Below are positions 29,662-38,275 of a stretch of 64,000 nucleotides of DNA, piece by piece (within the stretch, counting starts at the first letter, position 1; each line of letters begins with the position of its first letter). The stretch is from Tritrichomonas musculus (Eukaryota > Parabasalia > Tritrichomonadida > Tritrichomonadidae): contig JAPFFF010000006.1 in the NCBI GenBank assembly GCA_039105265.1, positions 4,216,001-4,280,000 of the forward strand. The letters are read 5' to 3'. A program made the translations under genes and the position numbers. Below the pieces are notes generated by a model. That model saw only the letters and a program-made list of their open reading frames with translations, was not told where the DNA came from and ran no database searches.

Positions 29662-32403
29662 ATGGAAAATGATATTTTAGAACAATTAAGTCAAATTTTT
29701 GCAATGTTAAATAACCCAGCTACTACAGTTGAAGATAGGATGAAATCAGAACTTTTTTTAAACGAACTACTCCAAAATGCAAATTCAGTATTTTTATTTA
29801 TTCAAATACTATTTAATGAATCAAATCCAGAATATGCCGATTTTTATGCATTTGCAGCAGTTAACATATGGCAAAAAAAATTTTGGGACTCGATTACAAA
29901 AGAAGAACGAAATAATATTATTAGTAAACTCGAGCCATTAATTTTTCATTCCAAAAAGGTAGCATCACTTATCAGGGGACTTTTTTATTCATTAATACAT
30001 GATTCTGACTATTTACCAGTGTGGAATGACATTTTTCTCCAATGTAAAAACGAATTATCAACTGAAAATCCAAGTATTGAAAAAGTTGACATCATCATTC
30101 AAAATATTTTTAACTTATCTAAGTTAATAAAACGAGCAACGGTAAGTAAACCTGTTGAACCCGATTTTCTTACGCAATTCAATGAAATAACGGCTTCTTT
30201 TTTCAATCTTGATTTGTTAAGCACGACGGTTGGCATGTCAATTACAATCAATTCAATCAGAACAATTGACAACTTATTTGGTCGATCGTTTTCAACAAGT
30301 TCGAATGAGCTTGTTGATCTGCGCATCTATGAAATTTGCAATTTTTTGCTGACAATTTTTCGAAATTTCATGACAATTGAATTAAACATTGATCAATTGA
30401 AATTTCTGACACTCGCTTCTTCTGAAATCTATGAACTGCTTTCATTTATCAATTGTCGTATGTACTATCCATCGACGCAAGTCTTGGTGCAAATCTGCAA
30501 CGAATGGAGGCCAGCAATGCTTGATTCTGTCTTCAATATGTGCTTGAAAATTTTCAAGCAAGAAAAAAACGAGCATTTCAGGATAGGTAAAATAATTCGA
30601 CCTTTAACTTTTTCTGAGCAAGGCAATTTTCTTCCTGTAACAAACATTGAGACCTTCTTTATCTCTGCTTTGGAATTCTTGTCAATTCCCAATGAGGATA
30701 TCGGCGACTTCATTTACAACCCCGGCCTTTTTTACACATGCCAATATTCGACTTCAAATGACATGTTTGGCAATCTTAGAAACAACACGGTTTTGATCTA
30801 CAAGGCAATTTTTGAGAATTTAAATTCAGAGCAAATTACAAAGCTCTTTCAAAACGTGATCCAGACAAATGAAGTTTGCGCCTTTCTAACCGCCAAGAAT
30901 GCAAAAACCATCATTGAAAAAGGGTGCAAAAATTTACTTTTTCAATACATTCATTCAATTTTGGCAAACTTTTTTCAGAATGAATTCAATCCGATTTATT
31001 TGACTACCATTATTTATCTCTTCTCTAAATGCATCAAAATTATACCATTGAATTATATTGCGCAATTTGTTCATTTCTCTCTCACACTTCTTGAAAAATT
31101 CAAAACCACCAAGTCGATGGATGCAATAGTTATCGTTGGTGTTCATTTTCTTTATAAATTGAAGAAGAGACTTGATGAGTGTTGTGAACAATCTCCTGAC
31201 GGTTGTAATGTGACTTGGAATGATAATGTTGTTAGCATGGATGATATAAAAACCGTTTTTCCGGATGGAGCTGTCATTGAAATTCTTTTCAAATTGGTTG
31301 AATCTCACATCACTTCTGACATTTTTTCTTTAATTGAAATCATCGCAGATGAACATGAGGAAGTTCATCCTCTTCTCATTAATATATACGAGCCTTTACT
31401 GAACAATATTTTGAATGAGCTATCGTCCTATCAAAAAGGAGACTCAGAATTGTTGCTCGATCGTTGCAACCTGTCATTGACGTCGATGTTTTCTTTGCTA
31501 ATTACTATCATTAGCAAGCACGGCGATTCTGGGATTGAAGAATTATTATTTAAAGTGTTAATAACAAGTTTGAAGATGTCAAATGTATTTGACATTTGTG
31601 AGCAAGTTTTTGAATGCATTATATTTGTATTCAAATCTAATTCAAAAATGTCTGAATTTTATTTGAGAAAAATTTTGGCTTTAATCAATCTTGAGGATGA
31701 AGAGGTTGATGAAAAATTAGATTTTAGAAAATTTGTCTTGTATTATTCTACTCCTTTTCTTATTTTCATGTCGAATTTCCCAAATGTATTTATTAATAGT
31801 GACCTTCTTTTGTTGACATTTAAAACTTTAATTAAATTAATGAATGAAGGTGTAATTAATGATTGTTATGATAATTTTGGTTTAACTGTTATTTTAACTT
31901 GGATATTTCAATTACAACCTCAAATTATTTCACCAATTGCAATTGACCAACAACCGTCCTATATTGAAAATAATAATGAATCAATAAATCCTTCTTTTTT
32001 CATTAGTTATTTAGAAGGACAAAAAAAATTTGTAAAAAATGCAATGACTGAAGCTGCTTATGAATCATCTATGATGAATTTAATTTTAACTTTTGCTTTA
32101 CTAGAAAAAATAACCCTTACTCCAGATATTTTACAAAGATGGCTCGTTTATATTGGAAATCATGAATTTATACGAAAAGTAGATATTCAATTTCATATGC
32201 TCGCGCTTCGCTTTTTCATTAAACAAGGTGCCTTTGCCATAAATGGGAATAACGAAAACGAGATTGCAAATATGGCTGTAGGATTTATGCAACAAATGGA
32301 AACAAAACCAGATGCTTTTCTTACTAAAGTTGTTTGTCAAGTTAAGGATTTTATAGATATGTTAAATATTCATTTTCCAATAATGCAGATTCTACAGCAA
32401 TAA
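29662..32403 (+). CDS. Importin-beta/exportin-like karyopherin
   Basis: A protein of 913 residues from the first in-frame ATG. The N-terminus has the importin-beta N-terminal pattern: helices with A-E-x-x-L-like S-E-L-F-L-N-E-L-L, then A-x-x-N-I-W-Q-K-K-F-W-D-S-I, which resembles the transportin-3/importin-13 group. The remainder is continuous helical-repeat (HEAT-like) sequence, and the length is in the usual range of 850-1100 residues. The expected role is carrier of cargo through nuclear pores with Ran. No transmembrane segment or signal peptide was seen. The stop is within TAAA. The subtype is uncertain. Confidence 0.7.
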   Translation: MENDILEQLSQIFAMLNNPATTVEDRMKSELFLNELLQNANSVFLFIQILFNESNPEYADFYAFAAVNIWQKKFWDSITKEERNNIISKLEPLIFHSKKVASLIRGLFYSLIHDSDYLPVWNDIFLQCKNELSTENPSIEKVDIIIQNIFNLSKLIKRATVSKPVEPDFLTQFNEITASFFNLDLLSTTVGMSITINSIRTIDNLFGRSFSTSSNELVDLRIYEICNFLLTIFRNFMTIELNIDQLKFLTLASSEIYELLSFINCRMYYPSTQVLVQICNEWRPAMLDSVFNMCLKIFKQEKNEHFRIGKIIRPLTFSEQGNFLPVTNIETFFISALEFLSIPNEDIGDFIYNPGLFYTCQYSTSNDMFGNLRNNTVLIYKAIFENLNSEQITKLFQNVIQTNEVCAFLTAKNAKTIIEKGCKNLLFQYIHSILANFFQNEFNPIYLTTIIYLFSKCIKIIPLNYIAQFVHFSLTLLEKFKTTKSMDAIVIVGVHFLYKLKKRLDECCEQSPDGCNVTWNDNVVSMDDIKTVFPDGAVIEILFKLVESHITSDIFSLIEIIADEHEEVHPLLINIYEPLLNNILNELSSYQKGDSELLLDRCNLSLTSMFSLLITIISKHGDSGIEELLFKVLITSLKMSNVFDICEQVFECIIFVFKSNSKMSEFYLRKILALINLEDEEVDEKLDFRKFVLYYSTPFLIFMSNFPNVFINSDLLLLTFKTLIKLMNEGVINDCYDNFGLTVILTWIFQLQPQIISPIAIDQQPSYIENNNESINPSFFISYLEGQKKFVKNAMTEAAYESSMMNLILTFALLEKITLTPDILQRWLVYIGNHEFIRKVDIQFHMLALRFFIKQGAFAINGNNENEIANMAVGFMQQMETKPDAFLTKVVCQVKDFIDMLNIHFPIMQILQQ

Positions 32404-32691
32404 AACAAATTAATATATATATGTAATTGTTTGCTATGATAAGTTAATATGTTAATATTTTTTATAAATAAATCTTTTATTTATATCATTAATGGCCCTT
32501 TTTTACATTAAAAAACCTTTATATTATTTTCATAATTTAATAAACTATTGCTCAAATATGTGAATAAGGCATATTATAATTGATATATTGAGAAAAATAT
32601 TTTTTGTACCTCATTGAAAAAGTTTAAAAAAGTTGATAAACACTCAACTTTTTCTGATAATGATAAAACCTTTTACCTTTTAAAGTTTTTC

Positions 32692-33870
32692 ATGAAACAA
32701 TTTAAATATACGCCGCGCACTGTTCCTCGCCTTTTTGGAGGATGGGATGTCTCAAATGATGAGTACAAAAATTTAGGAATGACAATTGGGCTTCCTCCTA
32801 ATTTTTATGTGGAAAATGAACATCCAGATATCGACTTATTATCAAAACAAATAGAAGATTACACCACAGATGAATTAAGTGGTTATGGAACTCCAATGCA
32901 AGATTTATTAAATGCTAGATGGTCAAGACAAATACTTATTCATAATATTCCTAAAAATATTGATAAGGATAAATTAAAAGATTTTTTGATAAAGCTCATT
33001 AAAGATTTTCCTGACTATACTGAGGGCTCCATTTCAGATGTTCATATAATGAATTTAAAAGATAAGTCTAAAAGAATTGCATTAATCACTTTTGCAAATG
33101 ACGATATTGCCCTTGCATTACATCATAGATATGATAGATTTAAATTGGAGGGAACTACTGTTAATATTACAACTTTTCATCAATATGTTGAACCCCTTCC
33201 CACATACGGAGAATTCACACGTTCATCTTTACGAAATGTTATTGCCAGAATCTCAAGAAAAGATTTTGATGATATATTAAGCTTATATCCTAATATTATT
33301 GAAACCAAAGATCTCCAAAATGGATGCTATATTTTTTATTTCAATACAAAAGAAGAAGCAGAGCAAATGGTTCGTGAGTTAGATGATAAGTATGATATTG
33401 CGATCCACAGATTGCCAGGTCCAAAATTAAATACTGATTCGCTAATTACATCACTTACAGGCGCAAAGAGAAAGAAATATGAAAATCTTCCAGAAAATGT
33501 AATGTCAGTTTTGATTAGTCCTGATTGTAAAATCAAAGATTTTTATCAGGAAGAAATTACAACATTTATTGACATAGATTTATTGCCAAGCTATCCTTAT
33601 AGATTTGTTCGATTTTATAACGTATTCAATAAGCTCACATTACAAGAAAAATTTTTCGATCAAATACTTGAAGATTTCAAGAAAGGGCTATCAGAATATG
33701 GTCATGTAGTTAGATTACAATTGCCCAATCCGCCAGATTTTGTTGCAAACTATACTTATATTACTGCTGAGTTTGAAACCCCTGGGCAAGCATTTTCAGT
33801 TCAAAAAAATATATCTGGAAGATACTTCCTTGGAAGACCAATTATCACACAGCTTGTTGAAAAGTTCTAA
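32692..33870 (+). CDS. U2AF2: U2AF large subunit (U2AF65-like splicing factor)
   Basis: A protein of 392 residues. The open frame extends upstream only with TTG, so the ATG at 32692 is used. The order fits U2AF65: an N-terminal segment with G-G-W-D-V; RRM1 near residues 83-170 (R-Q-I-L-I-H-N-I-P as RNP2, K-R-I-A-L-I-T-F-A as RNP1, ending Y-V-E-P-L-P); a divergent RRM2 near 180-250; and a C-terminal UHM domain near 300-392 (V-R-F-Y-N-V, D-F-K-K-G-L-S-E-Y-G-H-V, then G-R-Y-F-L-G-R-P with the R-x-F motif of UHM domains). There is no extensive RS region. It recognises the polypyrimidine tract/3' splice site and binds SF1. Trichomonads keep few known introns, yet the factor is intact. Confidence 0.85.
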   Translation: MKQFKYTPRTVPRLFGGWDVSNDEYKNLGMTIGLPPNFYVENEHPDIDLLSKQIEDYTTDELSGYGTPMQDLLNARWSRQILIHNIPKNIDKDKLKDFLIKLIKDFPDYTEGSISDVHIMNLKDKSKRIALITFANDDIALALHHRYDRFKLEGTTVNITTFHQYVEPLPTYGEFTRSSLRNVIARISRKDFDDILSLYPNIIETKDLQNGCYIFYFNTKEEAEQMVRELDDKYDIAIHRLPGPKLNTDSLITSLTGAKRKKYENLPENVMSVLISPDCKIKDFYQEEITTFIDIDLLPSYPYRFVRFYNVFNKLTLQEKFFDQILEDFKKGLSEYGHVVRLQLPNPPDFVANYTYITAEFETPGQAFSVQKNISGRYFLGRPIITQLVEKF

Positions 33871-34023
33871 ATATTTATAATTATTTTATAATGTGTTAAT
33901 AAAATATTAAAAAGTGTTAAATATAATTTTTACATATTGAAATCATATTCGAACTACAATTGGGCGACTATGGCTTTTTTGAATTAACATTTCAAAAGCT
34001 CTTCGTTTGCTCATAAAATGAAT

Positions 34024-34461
34024 TTAACCAGTTCTTTTGTCCCAATCAAAATTGTCGACAGCGCTGTCAAAAGCTGCAATTTTAATTGGTGTATTGAGCT
34101 CATAAAGTGGATTCATAACAACATAAGGCAAAAACACTTGTTGGAAGAATTGACGGAGTTTTTCGCGTAAATTTGGGCAATTGGCTGATGTTAATAAAAC
34201 AAACATATATCCTGTTGCTGTTTGATAGAAATGCATTTTGTATTGAGACGTGGTAAGGCTGCTAAGTTGACCTGGATGATCTTTTGGTGACATCTTCATG
34301 GCAGTACGATTTAATGAGAAAAGGAGACCAAAGAGAAGTCTTTCACGATCTTCTTTTGTGGCTGTATCTGGAATCGTTTGCCATTCTTTGTGAAATATGC
34401 ATGATTCAACGTGAGTGCTATAAATCAGAAGGGCGAATCTCTCTTTGGGGTTAGGAGGCAT
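34024..34461 (-). CDS. TRAPPC1: TRAPP complex subunit 1 (Bet5)
   Basis: A protein of 145 residues, the usual length for Bet5/TRAPPC1. Longin-fold motifs match the family in order: R-F-A-L-L-I-Y-S-T-H at the N-terminus, L-L-F-G-L-L-F-S-L-N, K-M-S-P-K-D, the diagnostic T-S-Q-Y-K-M-H-F-Y-Q-T-A-T-G-Y, and V-V-M-N-P-L-Y near the C-terminus. As a core subunit of the TRAPP tethering complex and Rab-GEF it acts at the ER-Golgi and Golgi. It is convergent with the U2AF65 gene (153 bases between their stops). A short gene with no visible oddities. Confidence 0.9.
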   Translation of the reverse strand: MPPNPKERFALLIYSTHVESCIFHKEWQTIPDTATKEDRERLLFGLLFSLNRTAMKMSPKDHPGQLSSLTTSQYKMHFYQTATGYMFVLLTSANCPNLREKLRQFFQQVFLPYVVMNPLYELNTPIKIAAFDSAVDNFDWDKRTG

Positions 34462-34873
34462 TTAATTTTTCAGTTTCAAACAAAAAGTGAAAAATCAACA
34501 AATAAAAGAATAATACATGATATCTAAAAAAATATTAAAGCTATATATAACTAAAAGTAAATTCATGCTAGAAATTGAAAACCCTTTTTAAAATTCTTGG
34601 TTCTTTATTTTGGGTTAAGTTCAAAATATTAAATAAACTCATAGAATATTTTCAATAATTTATCTTTCATAAAAAAGTTTAGGTCAAATAAATGAGTATT
34701 GAATATATTGACCTTAACGATAAAATAAAAAAAAAAATGGTAATCAAATAGACAAAAATTGGTAAATTTTAGAAAATATTCTTGAGTTTATATAAGATTA
34801 TTTAAATATTTTCTTTTTCCTTGTATATCAAATTAAAATTCATATGGATCAATTACATTACAATTTGGATTGA
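34462..34873. other. AT-rich intergenic stretch
   Basis: No gene was seen. It carries AAAAAAGTTTAGGTCAAA at 34674-34687, a sequence also found near 7902-7919. Confidence 0.5.
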
Positions 34874-36574
34874 CTATTGGGATACTAATGGATACAAGAT
34901 CATGTTAATCATCTCTGGAATCCGGGTTTGGGAAATTTCATTAAAGATATCAGATGATTGAATATCATTTAATACCGCGAATAGTTCATCGTTGTCCATT
35001 TCACTTTCTCGGCTGACTGATTTAGAGTAATTTATGATATTTAGAACAAGTTTAAGAAGCAGATCTAGCAAAGTCAGAATTTTTGTATTTGCAATCTGCG
35101 CAAATATTGAAATAAGACTTATATCACTTTTCCTCGTGCAATATTCAAAAAGCTGACCCAAAGGTAGACAAAGAGAAAAAATTATGATTTGAAAAGAAAT
35201 ATCAATTTTTTTTTCCATCGTAAAAATTTCAAACTTTTTCAGAATACAATTGAAATATTCTAAATTAAAAAATCGGAGAGAGTAAGCTGGATCTAAATAA
35301 CAAAAGTCAGCAAAGCAACGTGATGAGCATATGACAATATCATCATTTGAAGAATAAACCAAATTCGCTATTTTTTTTAAGTCAACCTGATCATTGATAT
35401 TGGAGTAGTAACGAAGTAGGCCAGCTGAAACACAGACATACTTTATCAAATCTTCATTGCTGTCAATTTTATCGAATAAATATTCGATGATGAAATGGTC
35501 ATTAAAAGAGTTAATAATATATTGAATTTTTCTCTCATCAAAATCATCATTATCATTGTTATTATCATTATTAAAACCATCTAAATCACCGTTATCTAAT
35601 TTATCGTTATTGTTATTGATTCTGTCATCATAATTTCTAGGATTTTGCTCATTAAAGTTACTATCTGTATTATTTTTATCGTGTGAAAAATTAGTACAAC
35701 TGTTAACTTTACTGCTATTGATAAGTTTGAAGGGCTTTAATATATTGTACAATATATTTTTGACAGTTTGTGATATTCTTAGAAAAGAAGAATTAAATTG
35801 AGATTGCAGAACTGTATCAATACATTCAAAGATGTCTTCAAAAGCTTCAATTTGATGAATTGGATACAATGCTAAACTGTATAAAAAATTAGAAAATTGA
35901 AAAACCTTTTCTTCGTTTATTTGCGCTTTAATCATATATCGTAAAACAGATTGAAATCCACCTCGATCTAATAATACGGAGAGAATTTTATCATGAAGTA
36001 AAATATTCATTTTAGAAAAGCGCGAAATTGTATTTATTATCAGTTCAAAACTATTTTTCTGTTCAAATAAAAAATCAAAAAAAAATTCAAAAATTGGGAG
36101 ATGAGAATTAATAAAATTTTCAGCAAGTTCAAACGACTGGAAAGAAAATGCAGAAAAACATATTAAAATTTGTTCTAAATAAAGTTTATCATGGATATAC
36201 TGAAAACATTGATTTAAAAATATATTAATTTGGGGAATTTCTAAAAAAGAAACGTCATGCTCTCTTACAACCATGGAAATAAAATTTAATGAATGCAAAA
36301 CCTCATCATCATTTTTACTGTTAACAAAATTATTGAAAATAAAACTAAATTCAAGTTTTTTACCCATTTCTAAATCATTTTTGATTCCTTTTTGGGAATA
36401 ATCTTCTTCTTCAACCAAAACAATTACTTGTTTCTGAAATAATTCTGAAGATTGATCAAGTTTATATGAACCAAAAATTGTTAAGAAATTAAATGAAATG
36501 TTATATAAAATATGATTTAAAAAGTTTAATTTAACAATTTTTGAGTATTTTTGAATGGGTTTTATATTACCCAT
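34874..36574 (-). CDS. Predicted helical-repeat (ARM/HEAT-like) protein with Asn/Asp-rich linker
   Basis: A protein of 566 residues, not assigned to a named family. It starts M-G-N-I-K-P, a possible myristoylation site, though the next residues are not the ideal small ones. Most of the chain is alternating amphipathic helices rich in Leu, Ile and Phe, as in armadillo/HEAT proteins. Residues about 300-350 are a disordered Asn/Asp linker encoded by simple AT-rich codons. Helices resume after it. No catalytic motif and no clear membrane span was seen. It is divergent from the DUF3447 gene, with a MITE in the shared upstream region. Confidence 0.7.
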   Translation of the reverse strand: MGNIKPIQKYSKIVKLNFLNHILYNISFNFLTIFGSYKLDQSSELFQKQVIVLVEEEDYSQKGIKNDLEMGKKLEFSFIFNNFVNSKNDDEVLHSLNFISMVVREHDVSFLEIPQINIFLNQCFQYIHDKLYLEQILICFSAFSFQSFELAENFINSHLPIFEFFFDFLFEQKNSFELIINTISRFSKMNILLHDKILSVLLDRGGFQSVLRYMIKAQINEEKVFQFSNFLYSLALYPIHQIEAFEDIFECIDTVLQSQFNSSFLRISQTVKNILYNILKPFKLINSSKVNSCTNFSHDKNNTDSNFNEQNPRNYDDRINNNNDKLDNGDLDGFNNDNNNDNDDFDERKIQYIINSFNDHFIIEYLFDKIDSNEDLIKYVCVSAGLLRYYSNINDQVDLKKIANLVYSSNDDIVICSSRCFADFCYLDPAYSLRFFNLEYFNCILKKFEIFTMEKKIDISFQIIIFSLCLPLGQLFEYCTRKSDISLISIFAQIANTKILTLLDLLLKLVLNIINYSKSVSRESEMDNDELFAVLNDIQSSDIFNEISQTRIPEMINMILYPLVSQ

Positions 36575-37129
36575 TTTTTATGGGTGAAAATATTTTCAAA
36601 ATTATTTATTAAAATTTCATTTTTAAAATCAGAATAAACAAATCGCTTTCAATTGAATACTCATTCAAAAAAAAAATAATGATTCAATTCCTCTTAAATT
36701 GAATAATTAAAATTATCTTTTTTTTCATCTTTATTTATCATTATTTAAAATGTATTTTGGAATATCTTTACTCTTGTGAGGAGACTTCAAAAAGTGGAAA
36801 ATCCTCAGAAAAAATAATCTTAAATAAACGCTTGATAAAATAAAATCTTTTTATATTTTTACATAATTTTTACCTAGGCTACATACCGCTTAGCGGGCGT
36901 CGAGCGAGGCTTAGCGAAGCGAAGCCGAGTCGAGACCTCGTGGCTGGCGGTAAGAATCGGATAAAATTTTGTAACCTAAAAAGATTTTTTTTTGCATTTT
37001 ATTTAGATTATTTTTTCTGAGGATTTTCCACTTTTTGAAGTAAAAATATTCTAAAATTAATCCCTTTTTTGAGTTCATTCAATTATTTTTATCTCCATTT
37101 TTTATAAATATCAGTAAGTATTAAGTAAA
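36575..37129. other. Divergent intergenic region, largely occupied by a MITE
   Basis: 555 bases between the ATGs of two divergent genes. Almost half is the inverted-repeat element at 36785-37040. If the element landed in the promoter region, it may separate regulatory sites of the two genes. Confidence 0.6.
36785..37040. mobile_element. MITE with long terminal inverted repeats and GC-rich core
   Basis: The left end CTTCAAAAAGTGGAAAATCC continues for over 35 bases, and its reverse complement ends at 37040. Weaker pairing extends outward (GAATATCTTTAC near 36760 against GTAAAAATATTC near 37041-37052). No coding capacity. The core (about 36880-36955) is far richer in GC than the surroundings and can fold, for example GGCTT...AAGCC and ACCGC...GCGGT. 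No exact target duplication could be fixed because the outer flank of the left end has an insertion relative to the right. Confidence 0.75.
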
Positions 37130-38275
37130 ATGGATTATGATGTTTATTTGAAAAAGATGCGTGAAAATCGCAATGCTTTACTTGAATATCTTGACGATGA
37201 GCAAAATACTGATGAGTTATTTGAAAATATCAATAAATATTTCAATGATCAGAAAATATTCGAAGATCCCCACTTTTTTAAAGAAACAATAACATTAATA
37301 TCATGTATAGCAAATAACCATCATCGAAACGAGCACTTTTTTAATAAAATTGATCGAATTTTATCATCTTTTAAATCCGAAATTTTGAAAATTTTTTCAA
37401 ATTATGAAATTTACACAATTTTCAGGAAAAATCATCGAATAGTTTTCTTCCTTCTTAATGAAAAAGTCATCAAACCAGATGTTTCAATCTTTGCCAATCT
37501 TACAAGCAAGATGTATAAGAAAGCTTATTATCCACATTATTTTTCGCCTGAATTCAAAGTACTTTTTGAGAAGAAGGAATATTTGAGACAAGAATTGAGT
37601 CAAAGAATGGCAAAATTACCACCAAGTGGAGCACCTATTGAAAGGAACTCAGAAAAATTTGAGAAAAAAAGAAAAGTGGCTGAAAACGATGAAAAAGTTT
37701 GTCAGTTGATTCGAGAAGATTCAATTGAAAAATTTGAAATGTACGTTAACAAGGTCAATTTGTCACTTTCATCAACGGTTGGATCGTCAATCTTTGAAAC
37801 AAATGCTTTTTTAATTAATAAGAATCCAACATTAATTCAATACGCAGCATTCTTTGGCTCTCTCAAAATTTTCAATTACTTGATTGAAAATGGAATTGAA
37901 TTGGATCCATCTTTATGGCTCTACGCAATTCATAGCAGAAATTTGGACTTGATTCACATTCTTGAAAATCATAAAATTATCCCTGAAGATGAAACTTATA
38001 AAGAATGCTTGCTCGAATCAATTCGCTGCCATCATTCAAATGTGACCAAATATATTCTGAATGACATTTTGAAAAATCAAAATATTGATAAAAAAGCAAT
38101 CGTGGCTCAAAGCATTCGTTATTATAATTATGAATATTTCCCTGATCAAATGAGCGTTGATTTCGATATCTTCTACGATTTATGCAAATATGATTACTAT
38201 TCAATTGTTAAACTTTTCTTAAACGGAAACCTAAATTTGAATCAAACCAAAATTTTAATTCAATTTTTTGAATAG
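37130..38275 (+). CDS. DUF3447-type ankyrin protein, N-terminal part
   Basis: A frame of 381 residues. The start M-D-Y-D-V-Y-L-K-K-M, the S-C-I-A-N-N-H-H-R segment, E-N-D-E-K-V-C-Q-L-I-R-E-D-S near residue 185, Y-A-A-F-F-G-S-L-K-I-F near 240 and S-L-W-L-Y-A-I-H-S near 265 match the DUF3447/ankyrin family that is very abundant in trichomonads. The frame ends shortly after an ankyrin-like segment S-I-V-K-L-F-L-N-G-N-L-N-L-N-Q-T-K-I; the homologous boundary of every later module is also K-x-I. In related proteins further ankyrin repeats follow directly. Here they follow as separated modules (38758-43269). It may therefore be the first exon of a larger gene, or a protein truncated by spacer expansion. 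Confidence 0.85.
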   Translation: MDYDVYLKKMRENRNALLEYLDDEQNTDELFENINKYFNDQKIFEDPHFFKETITLISCIANNHHRNEHFFNKIDRILSSFKSEILKIFSNYEIYTIFRKNHRIVFFLLNEKVIKPDVSIFANLTSKMYKKAYYPHYFSPEFKVLFEKKEYLRQELSQRMAKLPPSGAPIERNSEKFEKKRKVAENDEKVCQLIREDSIEKFEMYVNKVNLSLSSTVGSSIFETNAFLINKNPTLIQYAAFFGSLKIFNYLIENGIELDPSLWLYAIHSRNLDLIHILENHKIIPEDETYKECLLESIRCHHSNVTKYILNDILKNQNIDKKAIVAQSIRYYNYEYFPDQMSVDFDIFYDLCKYDYYSIVKLFLNGNLNLNQTKILIQFFE

